A stretch of 64,000 bases of DNA from Adiantum capillus-veneris (GCA_014529385.2 CM043959.1:15028309-15092308), one strand, 5' to 3'; shown: positions 11,163-21,709, counted from the stretch's first letter. Notes: generated by a model not told the origin, from the letters alone. Numbers and translations are program-made.

Positions 11163-11942
11163 GAACCAGCAGTTTGCCCCGAAATTGAGGAGATTTCGCC
11201 AAACTGCCCTGGATGGGAATATCTTGTTTCGAATTTCTGCAAGATCAAAAAGCTCATCATCCTTGATCTCGATGGACTATTCGTGAAACGAGATGTAACC
11301 AAACGTGATCCAAAGACTGGACAACTTAAACACCCTCCACGTCCAGCTTCCGACAGAGTTAAACTAAAAAGAGTGGACGAGAAGTTGTGGATCTACTACC
11401 GTAGAGATGTTGAGCAATTTGTTTGGTATTTGAGGCAAATAGAAGATGCAATGATTTGGAGCACTTGTACTGCTGCTAACATTGAGCATATCCTCAGTAC
11501 ATGTTGGCAAGACATATGGGAACATAGGACTTATTACTTTAGGGATCTCTTCTCAAACTGGCAATGTGAAAAGTGGTCGTATTTTGAAGGGATTGCTGGA
11601 GCTCCAAGAGACCTTGCAGGTGAACCTGTGTCTTTCAAGCCCCTTTACCATGTTTGGAACAAGTTTCCAGAATATGACTCCTCTCGGACATTGCTGGTAG
11701 ATGACTCCAAATATAAAAATCTGCGCAATGTCTGGGACAACTGTATATGTCCATCCACCTTTGATCCTCTTGATGAAGAACAAGACCCTGATTACCTCAC
11801 GCGCACACTGTTGCCATGGCTGTGCAGATGGGCACTAACCCCCAATACCCTGGAGTATACAAAGGCAAACCCCATCAGCAATCCCAAAGATGAACTTTCG
11901 AGTCTAGTCTTTGAGCACTTTGTTATAAATGAAGATGAATGA
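11163..11942 (+). CDS. FCP1/CTD-phosphatase-like HAD domain protein carried by the transposon
   Basis: The open frame runs from 11163, just after a stop, to a stop at 11940-11942. The true start is probably in an upstream exon, with an acceptor possible at 11171-11172. It shows the HAD signature of the FCP1/SCP (NLI-interacting factor) family: IILDLDGLF at about 11256-11285 (both aspartates present, the usual following T/L-hydrophobic altered), an R-P-x-x-E-like segment replaced by YYRRDVEQFVWYL, motif II WSTCTAAN with the Ser/Thr kept, a Lys in SFKPLYHVW, and LLVDDSKYKNLRN with the paired acidic residues of motif III. Proteins of this family dephosphorylate serine in proteins such as the RNA polymerase II tail. 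Catalytic residues look kept, so activity is possible. The gene sits inside the DNA transposon, convergent with the transposase. Confidence 0.72.
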   Translation, partial: EPAVCPEIEEISPNCPGWEYLVSNFCKIKKLIILDLDGLFVKRDVTKRDPKTGQLKHPPRPASDRVKLKRVDEKLWIYYRRDVEQFVWYLRQIEDAMIWSTCTAANIEHILSTCWQDIWEHRTYYFRDLFSNWQCEKWSYFEGIAGAPRDLAGEPVSFKPLYHVWNKFPEYDSSRTLLVDDSKYKNLRNVWDNCICPSTFDPLDEEQDPDYLTRTLLPWLCRWALTPNTLEYTKANPISNPKDELSSLVFEHFVINEDE

Positions 11943-12099
11943 GATTGTACATCCGGAAGTGCCAGAAACGTTATATATTGTACATTCTTGGTGGATATGT
12001 AGACGTTTCTGGATAATTGTTGTAATATAATTTTTGTAATATACAGAAGTTCTGGCACTTTACTGTCTCTGCACTATACATGTCTCTACACTTTTGAAT

Positions 12100-12450
12100 G
12101 TCTCAGAACCACTTTTTAGTGGTGCTAAACCCCTAAAACGTGGTTAAATTTTTATTATGTTATTGCAACAGTTTTTCTGGAACTGCAACACCATTTAATG
12201 GTGATTTTTGGGGGGAGTGGTGAAGCATTCTTAACCACTTTTTAGTGGGGCTAAACCACTTTTTAGTGGTGCTAAACCACTTTAGTACCACTAAAAAGTG
12301 GTAAATTTTTATTGAGTTTTTGTGAAACTGCAACACTTTTTAGTGGGGCTAAACCACTTTAGTACCACTAAAAAGTGATAAATTTTTATTGAGTTTTTCT
12401 GAAACTGCAACACTTTTTAGTGGTGATGTTTGGGGGGGGTGGGGGGAGTG
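12100..12450. repeat. Central palindrome array between convergent genes
   Basis: Several copies of accactttttagtggtgct and of a longer unit of about 90 bases (ctaaaaagtg, aaatttttattgagtttt, gaaactgcaacac) lie between the 3' ends of the phosphatase-like gene and the transposase gene. The motif is the same as in the flanking arrays. Confidence 0.8.
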
Positions 12451-12819
12451 GTGAAGCATTCTCAAAAACCAACATGTCAATTACATCGTACGTTTACACC
12501 AATTCCATCTTGTTCAATCTTTCACTAGATGATATAAAATCAGATTTGATTTACAATTCAAAGGGCATGCTATTGTATATTGCCTCATGGTTTTTCATTG
12601 GAAAGTTCGAACACTTCTCCTATGCCATCGAGCACTACAGGCTCCATAGGGAACTTTATTGCCCTTATCAAGTGGGAATATATGAAAACTACTGGCTTGT
12701 TATCCCACAGCTCATACAAGTTTTCTTGTAGGGATTTATACCAATGGCCCGTGACCATATAAGTATGCTTCTCTATCTTGTTGCCCCATGCATCAATTTG
12801 CTCGTTAGTTGTTAGGCCC

Positions 12820-14424
12820 TTAGCTACTAATGTAGAAGTCAACAGCCTCCTCATTATTCTCTTCAGAAGTGACAGCAAAATTGTCTCCAGGTGTGAGAGC
12901 ATTGCTTAAGGAGTCATAATGACCTGCATAAGTGGCACCATGGAACTCCTCATCGTCTGAGTCTCCGTATGACTGGGAATCATTAGCAAGTGGCTCCAAA
13001 GTGTGATATTGCCACGTCTCCACATGTGATCTGTTCATACACTTTCTCCAATGGCCAAGCCTGTAAGGAAAACAAAAGCATGACAACCGTTTTGATCGCA
13101 ATGCACAAGTGTTGTTCTCAGAATACCCATTCACACAGTGCATTGCTCTTGAGCCCTTCAATGGTTTGCAGTCCCATTGATGGGATCGCTGAACATCGCC
13201 TAGCTTGACCTCCTAGAACACCCTACTGACCTCCCTCTTTTGCTTGTCATACATAGTAGTTGCTCCAGTACTGAGATGCATTCTCAAAAAAGAGACAACT
13301 TCAACTGCACAAGTCAACCGCACGTTATTTTGCTTCAATTGCTCATGAGTTAGAGCCCTTTTAATGACAGCCCCAGCCCCATCATGTTCCCCCATTCCAT
13401 GTCTTGAGCAAAAAAAATTACAATTCATTTCCATGCCAGTAAGGCTCCAATATCTAGCAACAAAGTAAAACGGTCGCTTTGCTTTAAATTGTGAAGCTGC
13501 GCCATCTGACCAAACCCAATGTTTTTTAAAGCTTAGCTCTTGATCTCTCAACCATTGAGCATGTAAGAGAAAAGCATGCTGCACAAATAAGGTGTCATGT
13601 TGTTTATCATCTGAAACAAAAAAGTGCATGGTCTTCTTTATTGCACCTGATGCGATGCGGAAATAAGTAATCAGGACAAAGATAGTGACCTGCTTAGTGT
13701 ACCAATGCATTGACTGTATCTCATTTTGCTCCTTGAAGGAGTAGTTCTCTGCAAAGTCAACGACGGAGACAACCACATCATCTGGAAACAAAGAAATGTA
13801 GTCCTTGAACTGTTGTGCTTGCCACCTAAATATAAAATTGTGAGTGACATACTTCTTCAAGTGGTCTTGGTACACTCGCAAAAGTTCTCTAGGCAGCATT
13901 TTCTTGTGGACAATGTCGTTCACAGTGCTCTTTCTAGCTTCATTGTTTAATCCAGTGGTACCCACTATATTTTCAAAAAACTTCACAGATACTTGCTTAC
14001 TCTGCTCAACTTCTTCTCTTGGACAGATCTGAATATTACCTACACCGCATGCATTGCATGTTCCCATTAAGCATTGGTAGCTATGGAAACTATGTTCTGC
14101 AAGTATAGGGCAGAGTATAGACTCCAACAGTGAAGTGGTGCTCATACTTGCATTTTTGTATGCAAGACATCCATGGTTGACAACTTCATCATGATGAAGG
14201 CATATAGGGCAGCTGCACATGCAGCAAGAACCATGAAGATCAAAACTTCGAGTCTGCATGTGATTTACTGCCTCTTTAAGGAAAATCATTTGTACATGCA
14301 CAATACAACAACAGGTGTAGCGATCCCTCAATTTTCGGACAAAGAACGGTTTCATAGACTCGAAGCAACGTTGCGAAATTTGAATATCTGCATACTTTGT
14401 CTTGAATCTTAAATAAAGCTCCAC
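12820..14424 (-). pseudogene. Sola-like transposase, exon 2 (catalytic part), one in-frame TAG
   Basis: The exon opens after a minus-strand acceptor (ttgcag) at about 14424 and encodes ISQRCFESMKPFFVRKL, RDRYTCCCIVHVQM, VVSVVDFAENYSF, WSDGAASQFKAKRPFYF and SRHGMGEHDGAGAVIKRAL. Past a TAG at 13213-13215 it continues to RSKRLSCFCFPYRLGHWRKC and an acidic tail ending at 12820. The order R-x-TCCC-x-x-H, D-x-AENY, SDG-x-x-x-Q-F-K and HG-x-G-x-x-DG is one I know from Sola-type DDE transposases. Asp of DFAENY and Asp of WSDGA are the likely first two catalytic residues. The TAG replaces one codon (VF-stop-EVKLGD) and the frame is otherwise open for about 530 codons, so inactivation may be a single recent substitution. 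Confidence 0.72.
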
Positions 14425-14449
14425 CTGCAATATACATGTAAACATATGT

Positions 14450-16740
14450 TAAAAATACACTTAGCATTCAAAACTGGTTAAATTGTTTCAAAACATTAAA
14501 AAGTGATTGATTCTATATCACTAAAAACTGGTGTGTACCACTAAAAACTAGTAATGATACATTCAGTAGTATTGTTTTACATGTGAAAATAATGCACCAC
14601 AAATACAAATTAGTGTAGAAACTAGTAACCATACAAAAAGGTATAATATTAAGAGGTTGTGTGAGGACAACTTAATAGTGGTGAGAAACCGCATTCAGCG
14701 TAACTAAAAAGTGGTTTGGTACGACTTAAAAGTGAATTCAAACCACTTGACGGTGATGAACCGCCAATAAAAAATGGTGTGCACTGCTTGAATATGGTGG
14801 GCAACGATTAAAAAGTGGTGAGTAAGGACATGAAAGTTCTGGGGAAGTTCAGAACTAGCACTTAAAAAGTAGCTGGGAGGGACAAAATACTAGGCGACAG
14901 AACAACATTAGCACTAGATAGTAGTCCAACACAACTTGAAAGTGGAGGAGCTCTTGTGAAAAGTGTTTGATGACCACTTTAGAGTGGTGAGCGACTAGTT
15001 CAAAGTGGCCAGTCACCAATTAAAATCTAGCACTTAAAAAGTAGCTGGGAGGGACAAAATACTAGGCAACATACCAGCATCAGAAATAGATAGTGGTCCG
15101 ACACAACTTGGAAGTGGAGGAGCTCTTGTGAAAAGTGCTTCATGACCACTTGAGAGTGGTGAGAAACTACTTCAAAGTGGGCAGTAACCACTTGAACGCG
15201 GATTCTGGTCACTTGAATGCGGTTTCTGGCCACTTGAAAGCGGGAACTTGCCGCTTGATTGCAGTGACAAGGTTTTAGATACCACTTGAAAGTGGTGTTT
15301 TGCCACTTGGGAGTGGTGCCTCATCACTTGCATGGAGTGATGACTGACGTAGTGACTTAGCACATGAAAGTGGTGTCTCACCACTTGATGACCACTTGAA
15401 ATTAGTAACTACTTCAAAGTGGGCAGTCACCACTTGAACGCTGATTCTGGTCACTTGAATGCGATGTCTGGCCACTTGAAAGTGGGAGCTTGCCGCTTGA
15501 TTGCAGTGACCAGGTTTAAGCTATCATTTGAAAGTGGTATCTCACCACTTGATGACCACTTGAGAATGGTGAGAAACTAGTTCAAAGTGGGCAGTCACCA
15601 CTTGAACGCGGATTCAAGTCATTGGAATGCGATGTTCGGCCACTTGAAAGTGGTGTCTCACCACTAGGGAGTGGTGTCTCACCACTTGCATGGAGTGATG
15701 ACTAACGTAGTACTTTGCACATGAAAGTGGTGTCTCACCACTTGATGACCACTTGAGAGTGGTGAGAAACTAGTTCAAAGTGGGCAGTCACCACTTTAAC
15801 GAGTTTTCTTGTCACTTGAATGCGGTGTCTAACCACTTGAAAGCGAGAACTTTCCGCTTGATTGCAGTGATAAGGTTTTAGTTACTACTTGAAAGTGGTG
15901 TCACACCACTTGGGAGTGGTGCCTCACCACTTGCATGGAGTGATGGACTGACGTAGTGACTTAGCACATGAAAGTGGCTTCTCACCACTTGAATGCGGTC
16001 AGACACCACACGAAAGTGGTTTTTATACTTGTAAGTGTTGTGTCCACCGCTTCATTGTGGTGTGACAACACTTGTAAGTGTTTACTAGCAAAATGTGTTC
16101 AAACTCCACTAATATGGTTTTGGTTACCATCATAAGGTGGTGGGCACCATTCGTGCAGCAGTAGTAAAAAGTCTATGGCACTACTATAATTGTTGCACCA
16201 TGACTAAAAGCTGCTACATCACTTGGAAAAAGTGAGCTGCACCACCAAAAACGTTTGCACCTGTAACACCCCTACGAGTTTGTAAAACACATCTGTTAGC
16301 ATTGGGTAAACAAGACTTTTTAGTGGGTGAACACCACTTTGTAGGGTTTACGGTGAAGCGTTGGTGCATTTCTAGTAAAAACTGTTTCTTAAACATTAAA
16401 ACCTACTGCAAAACATTAAAAACTGGTTCAAAGACACTAAAAAGTGGTGTGGAAACACAAGTAAAAGTGCTTCAAAAACATTTAGAACTATTGATCAAAT
16501 TTTAGAAGTGGTTCAGATTCAATTAGAGACCAGTATAGTTATGTTTCACCACTTTTTAATGTTGCAGCACCACTAGAAAGTGGTGCAAAACACCAAAACA
16601 AGCTATAGCACTAATAAAAAGAAGTATAGAAACATAATGTTATGGCAGTAATGAGTTGTAGCACCAATAAAAAGTGGTATAGAAACATAATGTTGTAGCA
16701 GGAATATGAGTTGTAGCACCAATAAAAAGTGCTAAAAAAA
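14450..16740. repeat. Right array of AGTGGT/ACCACT palindromes, inside the transposase intron
   Basis: About 2.3 kb of short palindromes such as accacttgaaagtggtg and accacttgagagtggtga is arranged in higher-order units. The block near 15000-15240 recurs at about 15410-15600, 15570-15800 and 15780-16000 (shared phrases cactttagagtggtgagcga-like, gcatggagtgatga, aacgcggattctggtcac). No coding frame is present. It lies between the two transposase exons. Confidence 0.85.
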
Positions 16741-16752
16741 TATATCAATTAC

Positions 16753-17487
16753 CTGAGGCTCCTCAAGAAGGTGGATTGGATGCTTTACATATGAACATCT
16801 AGCTAGTCTCTTACTGCAAACATCTTTCTTGTTGGGGGACACCCTCGTCTCATCCATCCAAAATTGAAAGGCTATGTCTTTAACAGTTTGAGTGATGTGA
16901 GTTCTCCGTGCATCATCTCTATGATACGCAGATGCAGGGAACGAACCATCGGATTCACTTGACACTATTAAGTGATGTTTGGTTGAATATGAGTTTCTTT
17001 TGTGGATCCCCATAAACTTGGCAGCTTGTGGTATGCTCATGTCAGTGTTTTGCTCCTTGCTTCCACCATTCACCAACATCATCATTGCTGATTTCTTCAC
17101 AAAAAACTCGTCTGAAGATCTTGGGACCTTCACATGATTCAAAGTGTTGCGGATGTTTCTCAGCATAATTGCTTCCAACTCTTTGGATTTACTCTGCATA
17201 GTAAGGAAGCAAGGATGTTGAAGAAGTTCATCAAAGATTTCCTTCCTACCACTTGCATCCATTCCCACGGTTAAGGTATCAAAGTGTTGTACCATAGATT
17301 GACGTATCCTTCGTTTCTTTCTTTCATCCATCTCCCTTGTATTGCTTTCCGTCATAAAGTTGACCGTTGCCTGACGTTGCTTTCGTTTCTGAGTAGCCCA
17401 ATATTCCCTCATTAATTTTCTACGCTGAAGTTGAGCTTCTCTACTCAATGACGATGAGCTGATAGACAGTTCTTCACTGTGCTCCAT
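16753..17487 (-). CDS. Sola-like transposase, exon 1 (N-terminal part)
   Basis: The start ATG is placed at 17487 (MEHSEELSISSSSLSREAQL). An earlier in-frame Met at 17538 lies upstream of a tttcttgtag acceptor-like site and is less likely. The exon encodes a basic region (RRKLMREYWATQKRKQRQ), MDERKKRRIRQSMVQHFDTL and QFWMDETRVSPNKKDVCSKR, and ends at EEPQ before a GT donor at 16752-16751. Joining it to the acceptor at 14424 gives an open junction (EEPQ then VELYLRF). The 2.3-kb intron consists mostly of the palindromic repeat array. The exon is undamaged. Confidence 0.7.
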
Positions 17488-17669
17488 TGTTGCAGTACTT
17501 TCAAAGGATTGCTCTACAAGAAATACAATACAAATCATAACTACACGCTATACTTTTAATTAATACATGGCACTTCTTGCACTAATTAGCAAGATACTAA
17601 CAAAGCATAATAAGTGTTTACATACCTCAAGAATCATCAAGTAGAAGAGGAACCTATAGAGATAGAGTT

Positions 17670-17860
17670 CGTGAGAGAGAGAGAAAGAGTGCTAAGAGAG
17701 AGAGAGAGATGAGCGCGAGCTGAGACACAAGAGGAGCCATGCTTAGAGAGAGAGAGAGGGGGCTGAGCAATACAGAAAGCTCAGCAAGAGCTCTGTGAGA
17801 GAGAGACAGAGAGGAGCTAGATAGAGCTCCAAGAGAGATCTCAGAGACAAAGAAAGCTCA
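17670..17860. repeat. GA-rich stretch upstream of the transposase gene
   Basis: Runs of gagaga broken by agctcag and agagctc lie 5' of the transposase start on the minus strand, where they read as CT-rich. This is probably promoter or 5' UTR sequence of the transposase gene. Function is inferred from position only. Confidence 0.45.
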
Positions 17861-18056
17861 GACAGGTTGAAGCGGGAAAGAAGCGGCCCAACGTTCAGTA
17901 GTAAATTACATTTAGTTTCATTAATTGTGGTACGTTACGTTAGGAGACTTAATTGACGTACCTTAGGAGAGTGATATTCTTTTTGAGATTTGAAGCACTT
18001 TTAAAACACCCACTTTTAAGCGCAAAAAAGAAATGTCCTTGACATTACTTTCCAGG

Positions 18057-18078
18057 CCACCTATACATGCTTTCACCC
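18057..18078 (-). repeat. Right terminal inverted repeat of the transposon
   Basis: Exact reverse complement of 5781-5802, followed by AGCT (18079-18082) and then by the resumed LINE frame. Confidence 0.92.
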
Positions 18079-18082
18079 AGCT

Positions 18083-18820
18083 AGGAAGCTGAATAATAAG
18101 GGTCTGAATCGTCTGGGGCACTTCTGGGACAGTGACAACAAGAGTTGGAAAACCATTGACCTTCTGTCTACCCAGTACCAACTGAATAGCTTGGAGATCT
18201 TGCTGGTCCACAAACTGATGAAAGAGCTTGACAATGTAGTGATGCCTATCTGTGATTCTGAGTTTGACTGGAATACCTGGAAATGGCCCGGAAGCAGTCT
18301 CTTATGGAAACCCCATCCTAAAGATATTTATCATACAATGATGCATAAGAAGAATTGGTCTAGCCCCCTTAACAAGATATGGAAAAAAAAATGGCCGGAG
18401 GAAAGGTGGGAGCAAGTAACGGAGAACATCTAGAAGCCAAAGGTTCCGCAACACATGAAGGTATTTTTATGGAAGGTAATTTGGGGTGCTCTACCGATGG
18501 GGGTGAAGATTCAAGAAAGAGGGATTGGGTCAGGTCGATGCTTGGGGTGGAGGTTGGCTAGTGAAGATCTGGCCCACCTCTTCATGGATTGCCCAACTAT
18601 CAAAGGCCTTGCAGGGAAAATATGCAAATGGGTCCAAAGAACATGGAAAATTGGTTTTTACAAGATTGATCTATTCCTTAGAGGGAAGAATTCAGGTGGT
18701 CGTGCCCTCCTCATCAACACTCAAATCGTCAGGTACTCTTCTTACATAATGTATGTCAGACAAGGAACCGCCGTGTGTTTGAAGGAGGTCTTGAGGTGGC
18801 AAGCTTCGTAGAAATTATAC
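18083..18820 (+). pseudogene. LINE ORF2 3' part: C-terminal region
   Basis: The frame resumes as RKLNNKGLNRLGHFWDSDNK and continues to WPEERWEQVTENI, with a stop at 18431. Another frame (18455-18811) reads VFLWKVIWGALPMGVKI, HLFMDCPTIKGLAGKI and KWVQRTWKIG, the tryptophan-rich and cysteine-bearing tail found after the reverse transcriptase of plant L1 elements (zf-RVT type). At least one frameshift lies between the two. Confidence 0.85.
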
Positions 18821-19159
18821 AAGAAAGCAAAGTGCTAATATGGACGCTCATGCGCAAGCAACACTCAGAGGATTGGTCTAGGACTACTTGTGCCTTGTTG
18901 TCAGCAGAGGGCATGCTTAGGATGGGGGAAAGTCTTGGCCATCGATAATTAAAAGATCTTAGAAGAACATGATAATGGACCTTATGTATCAAGGATAAGG
19001 GGGTAAGTTCATAGGGATGGCTTCCCTATTTGCCGATGTAATTATGGTCCCCGGAGGATGTTATGGCTCAACACGAGCATGACAAGACCTTGTAATTATT
19101 TGGGTTGATTAATATAATTCACTCACATTTGTGAGTTTTGCCCAAAAAAAAAAAAAAAA
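18821..19159 (+). other. LINE 3' untranslated region and A tail
   Basis: Non-coding sequence ends in cattttgtgag-like text and then a run of about 15 A at 19145-19159. The final ~110 bases are also present, inverted, at positions 1-108. Confidence 0.85.
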
Positions 19160-19176
19160 GATGAGTTGGGGGCTGA
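19160..19176. repeat. Right target-site duplication of the LINE
   Basis: Identical to 256-272, directly after the A tail. Confidence 0.93.
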
Positions 19177-19697
19177 AATTGGCAATATGATGGTACATTG
19201 ATGTTTTATTATGACTTCATCTTTAGTAAATAAGACTCTTAAATAAATGCTTTTTCCATTTGGTTCTCTAGCCATCGCAAAACACAAGTAAATCTATGGA
19301 ACATGAGGAAGTTGACAATCTAGTAGAAGAGGGTGGAGAATCCTTTCATAGCCCCATACTTGTGAGTAGCCAAAGTAGTGTATATGTCGTACAATGATTT
19401 GCGGTGTATTTTCTACTAGTGCAAGTATATCTGTTCATAGAAAAACATGGAGGATAGTCTTTTTCTTTTGTTACCATAGTGTCCTAATAATATGTTTATT
19501 GAGCATTTTAATAAGTATCACTGAGCATGTGATATATTATGAAAATAAGCACTCAACTTGCAGAATAATTGAGAGGATAACGGAGTTTTGGAGAAAAAAT
19601 AAAAAATCTTTCAAAACATATAAAGTGTGTTAGTGAAGGGTGAGTTTAGGAAATGAAAAGAGAGATGAACGTGGAAAGTCAAAAGACATCTGAAGGT

Positions 19698-19902
19698 GGA
19701 AAATCAAAAGACATAGGAAGGTAGATAGTCAAAACACCTTTTGTGTTCATATAAAGAGGTGGTTGGCATTTGTGTCTCTCTTCTTCTTTTTTTTTTTTTT
19801 TTTAAAGCGTTTTCAATGGAAAATCAAAAGACATAGAAAGGTAGAAAGTCAAAACACCTTTTGTATCCATATAAAGAGGTCATTGGCATTTGTGTCCTCT
19901 CT
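19698..19902 (+). repeat. Two copies of an 85-base segment, 120 bases apart
   Basis: ggaaaatcaaaagacatag at 19698 recurs at 19818, and similarity continues through ccttttgt.ttcatataaagagg to ggcatttgtgtc. Each copy contains catataaagagg, which resembles a TATA box. The repeat may be a duplicated promoter or LTR fragment. That reading is inference. Confidence 0.8.
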
Positions 19903-20668
19903 CTTTCTCTCTCTCTCTCTCTCAATGTTGTATCCGTCTTTCTCATCTCCAATTGATATTGTTGCAAATCTAAGTGCTTCGTCATTGTCCGTTGCTCTGT
20001 GCTATATACTAACGCATCGTTTTTATTGTTATTGAGAGAACCTTTGAATGAGGAATACCTTTTGATTTCTTAGAAGCCACTAGGAATACCTTTAAATTTC
20101 TAGTGGAGATGAACACTTCATTACAGTACCTTTAGTGGTGCTATCTAGAATTGAGAGTAATGTCTTGTACTGCTTGTGTCCACTCACCACAACTCCTCCT
20201 TTTCCAATTGATGTTGTCACTTTCCTATTTTATTTTCATATGCTTGTAGATACATGTCATCATATTGTAAGTACTTTAAGTATTCACCCACTTCATGGTT
20301 ACACACCCACATGTGCGCGTGCACACACACATGTACACCAAAACTCCAAAAAACCTTTTTCTTGACCTTGTTTTTTAAAGTTATATTGATGAGACAATAG
20401 GAATTTATGCTGTAATCTAAGGTGTTTACAAGGCTTTATACGTAAAATACCCAATTTTTTAACTTGGAAATTAAGGTCCATTGAAATTACAACCAAGATT
20501 TCTCATTCTCGATTGAGAAATTCACACTACAAAGAGGGATATGTGAGCATTGACGTGCAAACACATAAAAACACAAAACTTGAAGCTAATAGTACTTGAC
20601 AACTTTATGAAATTAAACGTCCCTTACTTCGTTTGCTTCTTAAAAGGTGTTATTGGGCCAAAAAATTT

Positions 20669-20770
20669 GAGAATGTACGTTTCTTGTGAGGGACTTAAGA
20701 AGAACTCAATGTGTTGAAGTGGACAAGGACACCCTTGAGGTATTCTTAAGTCCCCACAAGAAATGTACAT
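20669..20770. repeat. Imperfect hairpin with ~30-base arms
   Basis: aatgtacgtttcttgtgagg with gacttaagaa (about 20672-20702) is complementary, with a few mismatches, to ttcttaagtccccacaag with aaatgtacatt (about 20740-20769). The loop is about 40 bases. It could be a small foldback element. No target duplication was found. Confidence 0.6.
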
Positions 20771-21488
20771 TATTTCCAATTGAAATAAACATTGCCACGA
20801 GAAAATATCACGTGTCCAAGTGGACATTAACAAAAGTGAATGAAGTGGGGAATACTCCCTCAATTATCACACTTTGTTTCCATGAGAAAATCTCATTAGG
20901 TAATTTTCCACATGGAAGACATGCATTTTCTCGAATGAAAAGCGGTCTACATACAAGTTTCCCTAGTGTTTTTTTTTTTTGAGGGAGTAGCTTGAATTCC
21001 TTAATTCTTAAGGTGTTAGTTATCCCTTTCTGTTTCCAAGTGATAGAAACAACCCATGAAAGTTTTTGTCCCAGAAGTGTGCCTTGATTGACAAATGAAG
21101 TGAGGGAAAAAAAAGCCTATTTTCTCAAAAAATTTCTTATAAACATCTTGTGGGGGGACCACGCTATTATTCCTTATGTGCAAGCTATGTCTAGTGAAAG
21201 CCTAAAGGTACTGAAGGTACTATCATTCCTTTATGTAGAATCTCTGTACAATCTAAAGTGAAAGCATAAAGGTGTTGAAAGGTAGTGGTTAAAAGTGGGC
21301 ACGCCAGGACCATCTTACATCATTGAATGGTCAAAATACTTTATGGGTTTCACTCATAAACTCAGTAGCTTTTTGGGATTTGAATGCTCTTGTTTGTTTG
21401 AACTTGGCACCACTGAATCCGGACTGCACATGAAAGTAAAAATGGAACGATCTATTTTACTTCAATGTTATACCATATACATGTGGTA

Positions 21489-21695
21489 GTGATGTGTGTG
21501 TTCACACTTAGGACTGTCGGAGCATATTTTCCCTCACTAAAAGGTTTTTTTCCTCGTGCATTGTATATACGGCCATCACTCTAGGGCTATCTATCTTTCC
21601 ATTACACACTAAGTAAAACACTCTTTGTTGTGTGCCTTGAGCTTCCTTCGCCTTCTCCAAGGTGTGTGTGTTTTCCTGCAACCCTAATTCCAACA
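21489..21695 (+). repeat. Probable 5' LTR of Copia family A, copy 1
   Basis: This segment matches 42835-43035, upstream of the second family-A copy (shared: ccatcactctagggctatc, tttccattacacactaagt, gtgtgccttgagcttcctt), and ends ...caaca two bases before a primer-binding site. The left border is not certain. A direct 5' match begins near tgtgtgtgttcacac. Confidence 0.65.
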
Positions 21696-21697
21696 AT

Positions 21698-21709
21698 TGG
21701 TATCAGAGC
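21698..21709 (+). promoter_or_regulatory. Primer-binding site, initiator Met tRNA
   Basis: TGGTATCAGAGC matches the 3' end complement of plant initiator Met tRNA and follows the LTR end by two bases. Confidence 0.9.

Larger units (their letters stand above)
5781..18078. mobile_element. 12.3-kb Sola-like DNA transposon with accessory genes
   Basis: The ends are 22-bp perfect inverted repeats (5781-5802 and 18057-18078, beginning GGGTGAAAGC), flanked by AGCT on both sides and sitting inside LINE ORF2. The minus strand carries a two-exon transposase (17487-12820). The plus strand carries a coiled-coil/zinc-finger protein gene (about 8348-10663) and an FCP1-like phosphatase gene (about 11163-11942). 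The two gene sets converge near 12 kb. Arrays of short palindromes fill about 7.0-8.25, 12.1-12.45 and 14.45-16.75 kb. A 4-bp target duplication and the transposase sequence fit the Sola superfamily as I know it. The assignment rests on recognition, not on a search. Confidence 0.75.
273..19159 (+). mobile_element. Full-length L1-type LINE, split by a 12.3-kb DNA transposon
   Basis: The element runs from 273 to an A tail ending at 19159 and is bounded by the 17-bp duplication. Removing the insertion at 5781-18078 and one AGCT leaves about 6.6 kb, a normal length for a plant L1. Order: 5' UTR, ORF1 (DUF4283-like domain, CCHC knuckle), ORF2 (apurinic-type endonuclease, reverse transcriptase, C-terminal region), 3' UTR, A tail. 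Both ORFs carry stops and frameshifts, so the copy is dead. The reading frame resumes across the insertion site (PYWIETA before, RKLNNKG after), which shows that the DNA transposon arrived after the LINE. Confidence 0.93.
19177..21488. other. Non-coding AT-rich region
   Basis: No recognisable gene. It holds a duplicated 85-base segment (separate entry), a T run and CT microsatellite (19784-19803, 19902-19923), a long hairpin near 20.7 kb (separate entry) and scattered short ORFs that I cannot assign. Confidence 0.6.

Noticed and set aside
7020-16740. CRISPR-like array
   Set aside because: The repeats are short palindromes of variable spacing and sequence in a plant transposon, without constant repeats and unique spacers.
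17963-18211. Minus-strand ORF of 82 codons across the right end of the transposon
   Set aside because: It spans the terminal inverted repeat into LINE sequence read backwards. The plus-strand LINE frame explains that part.
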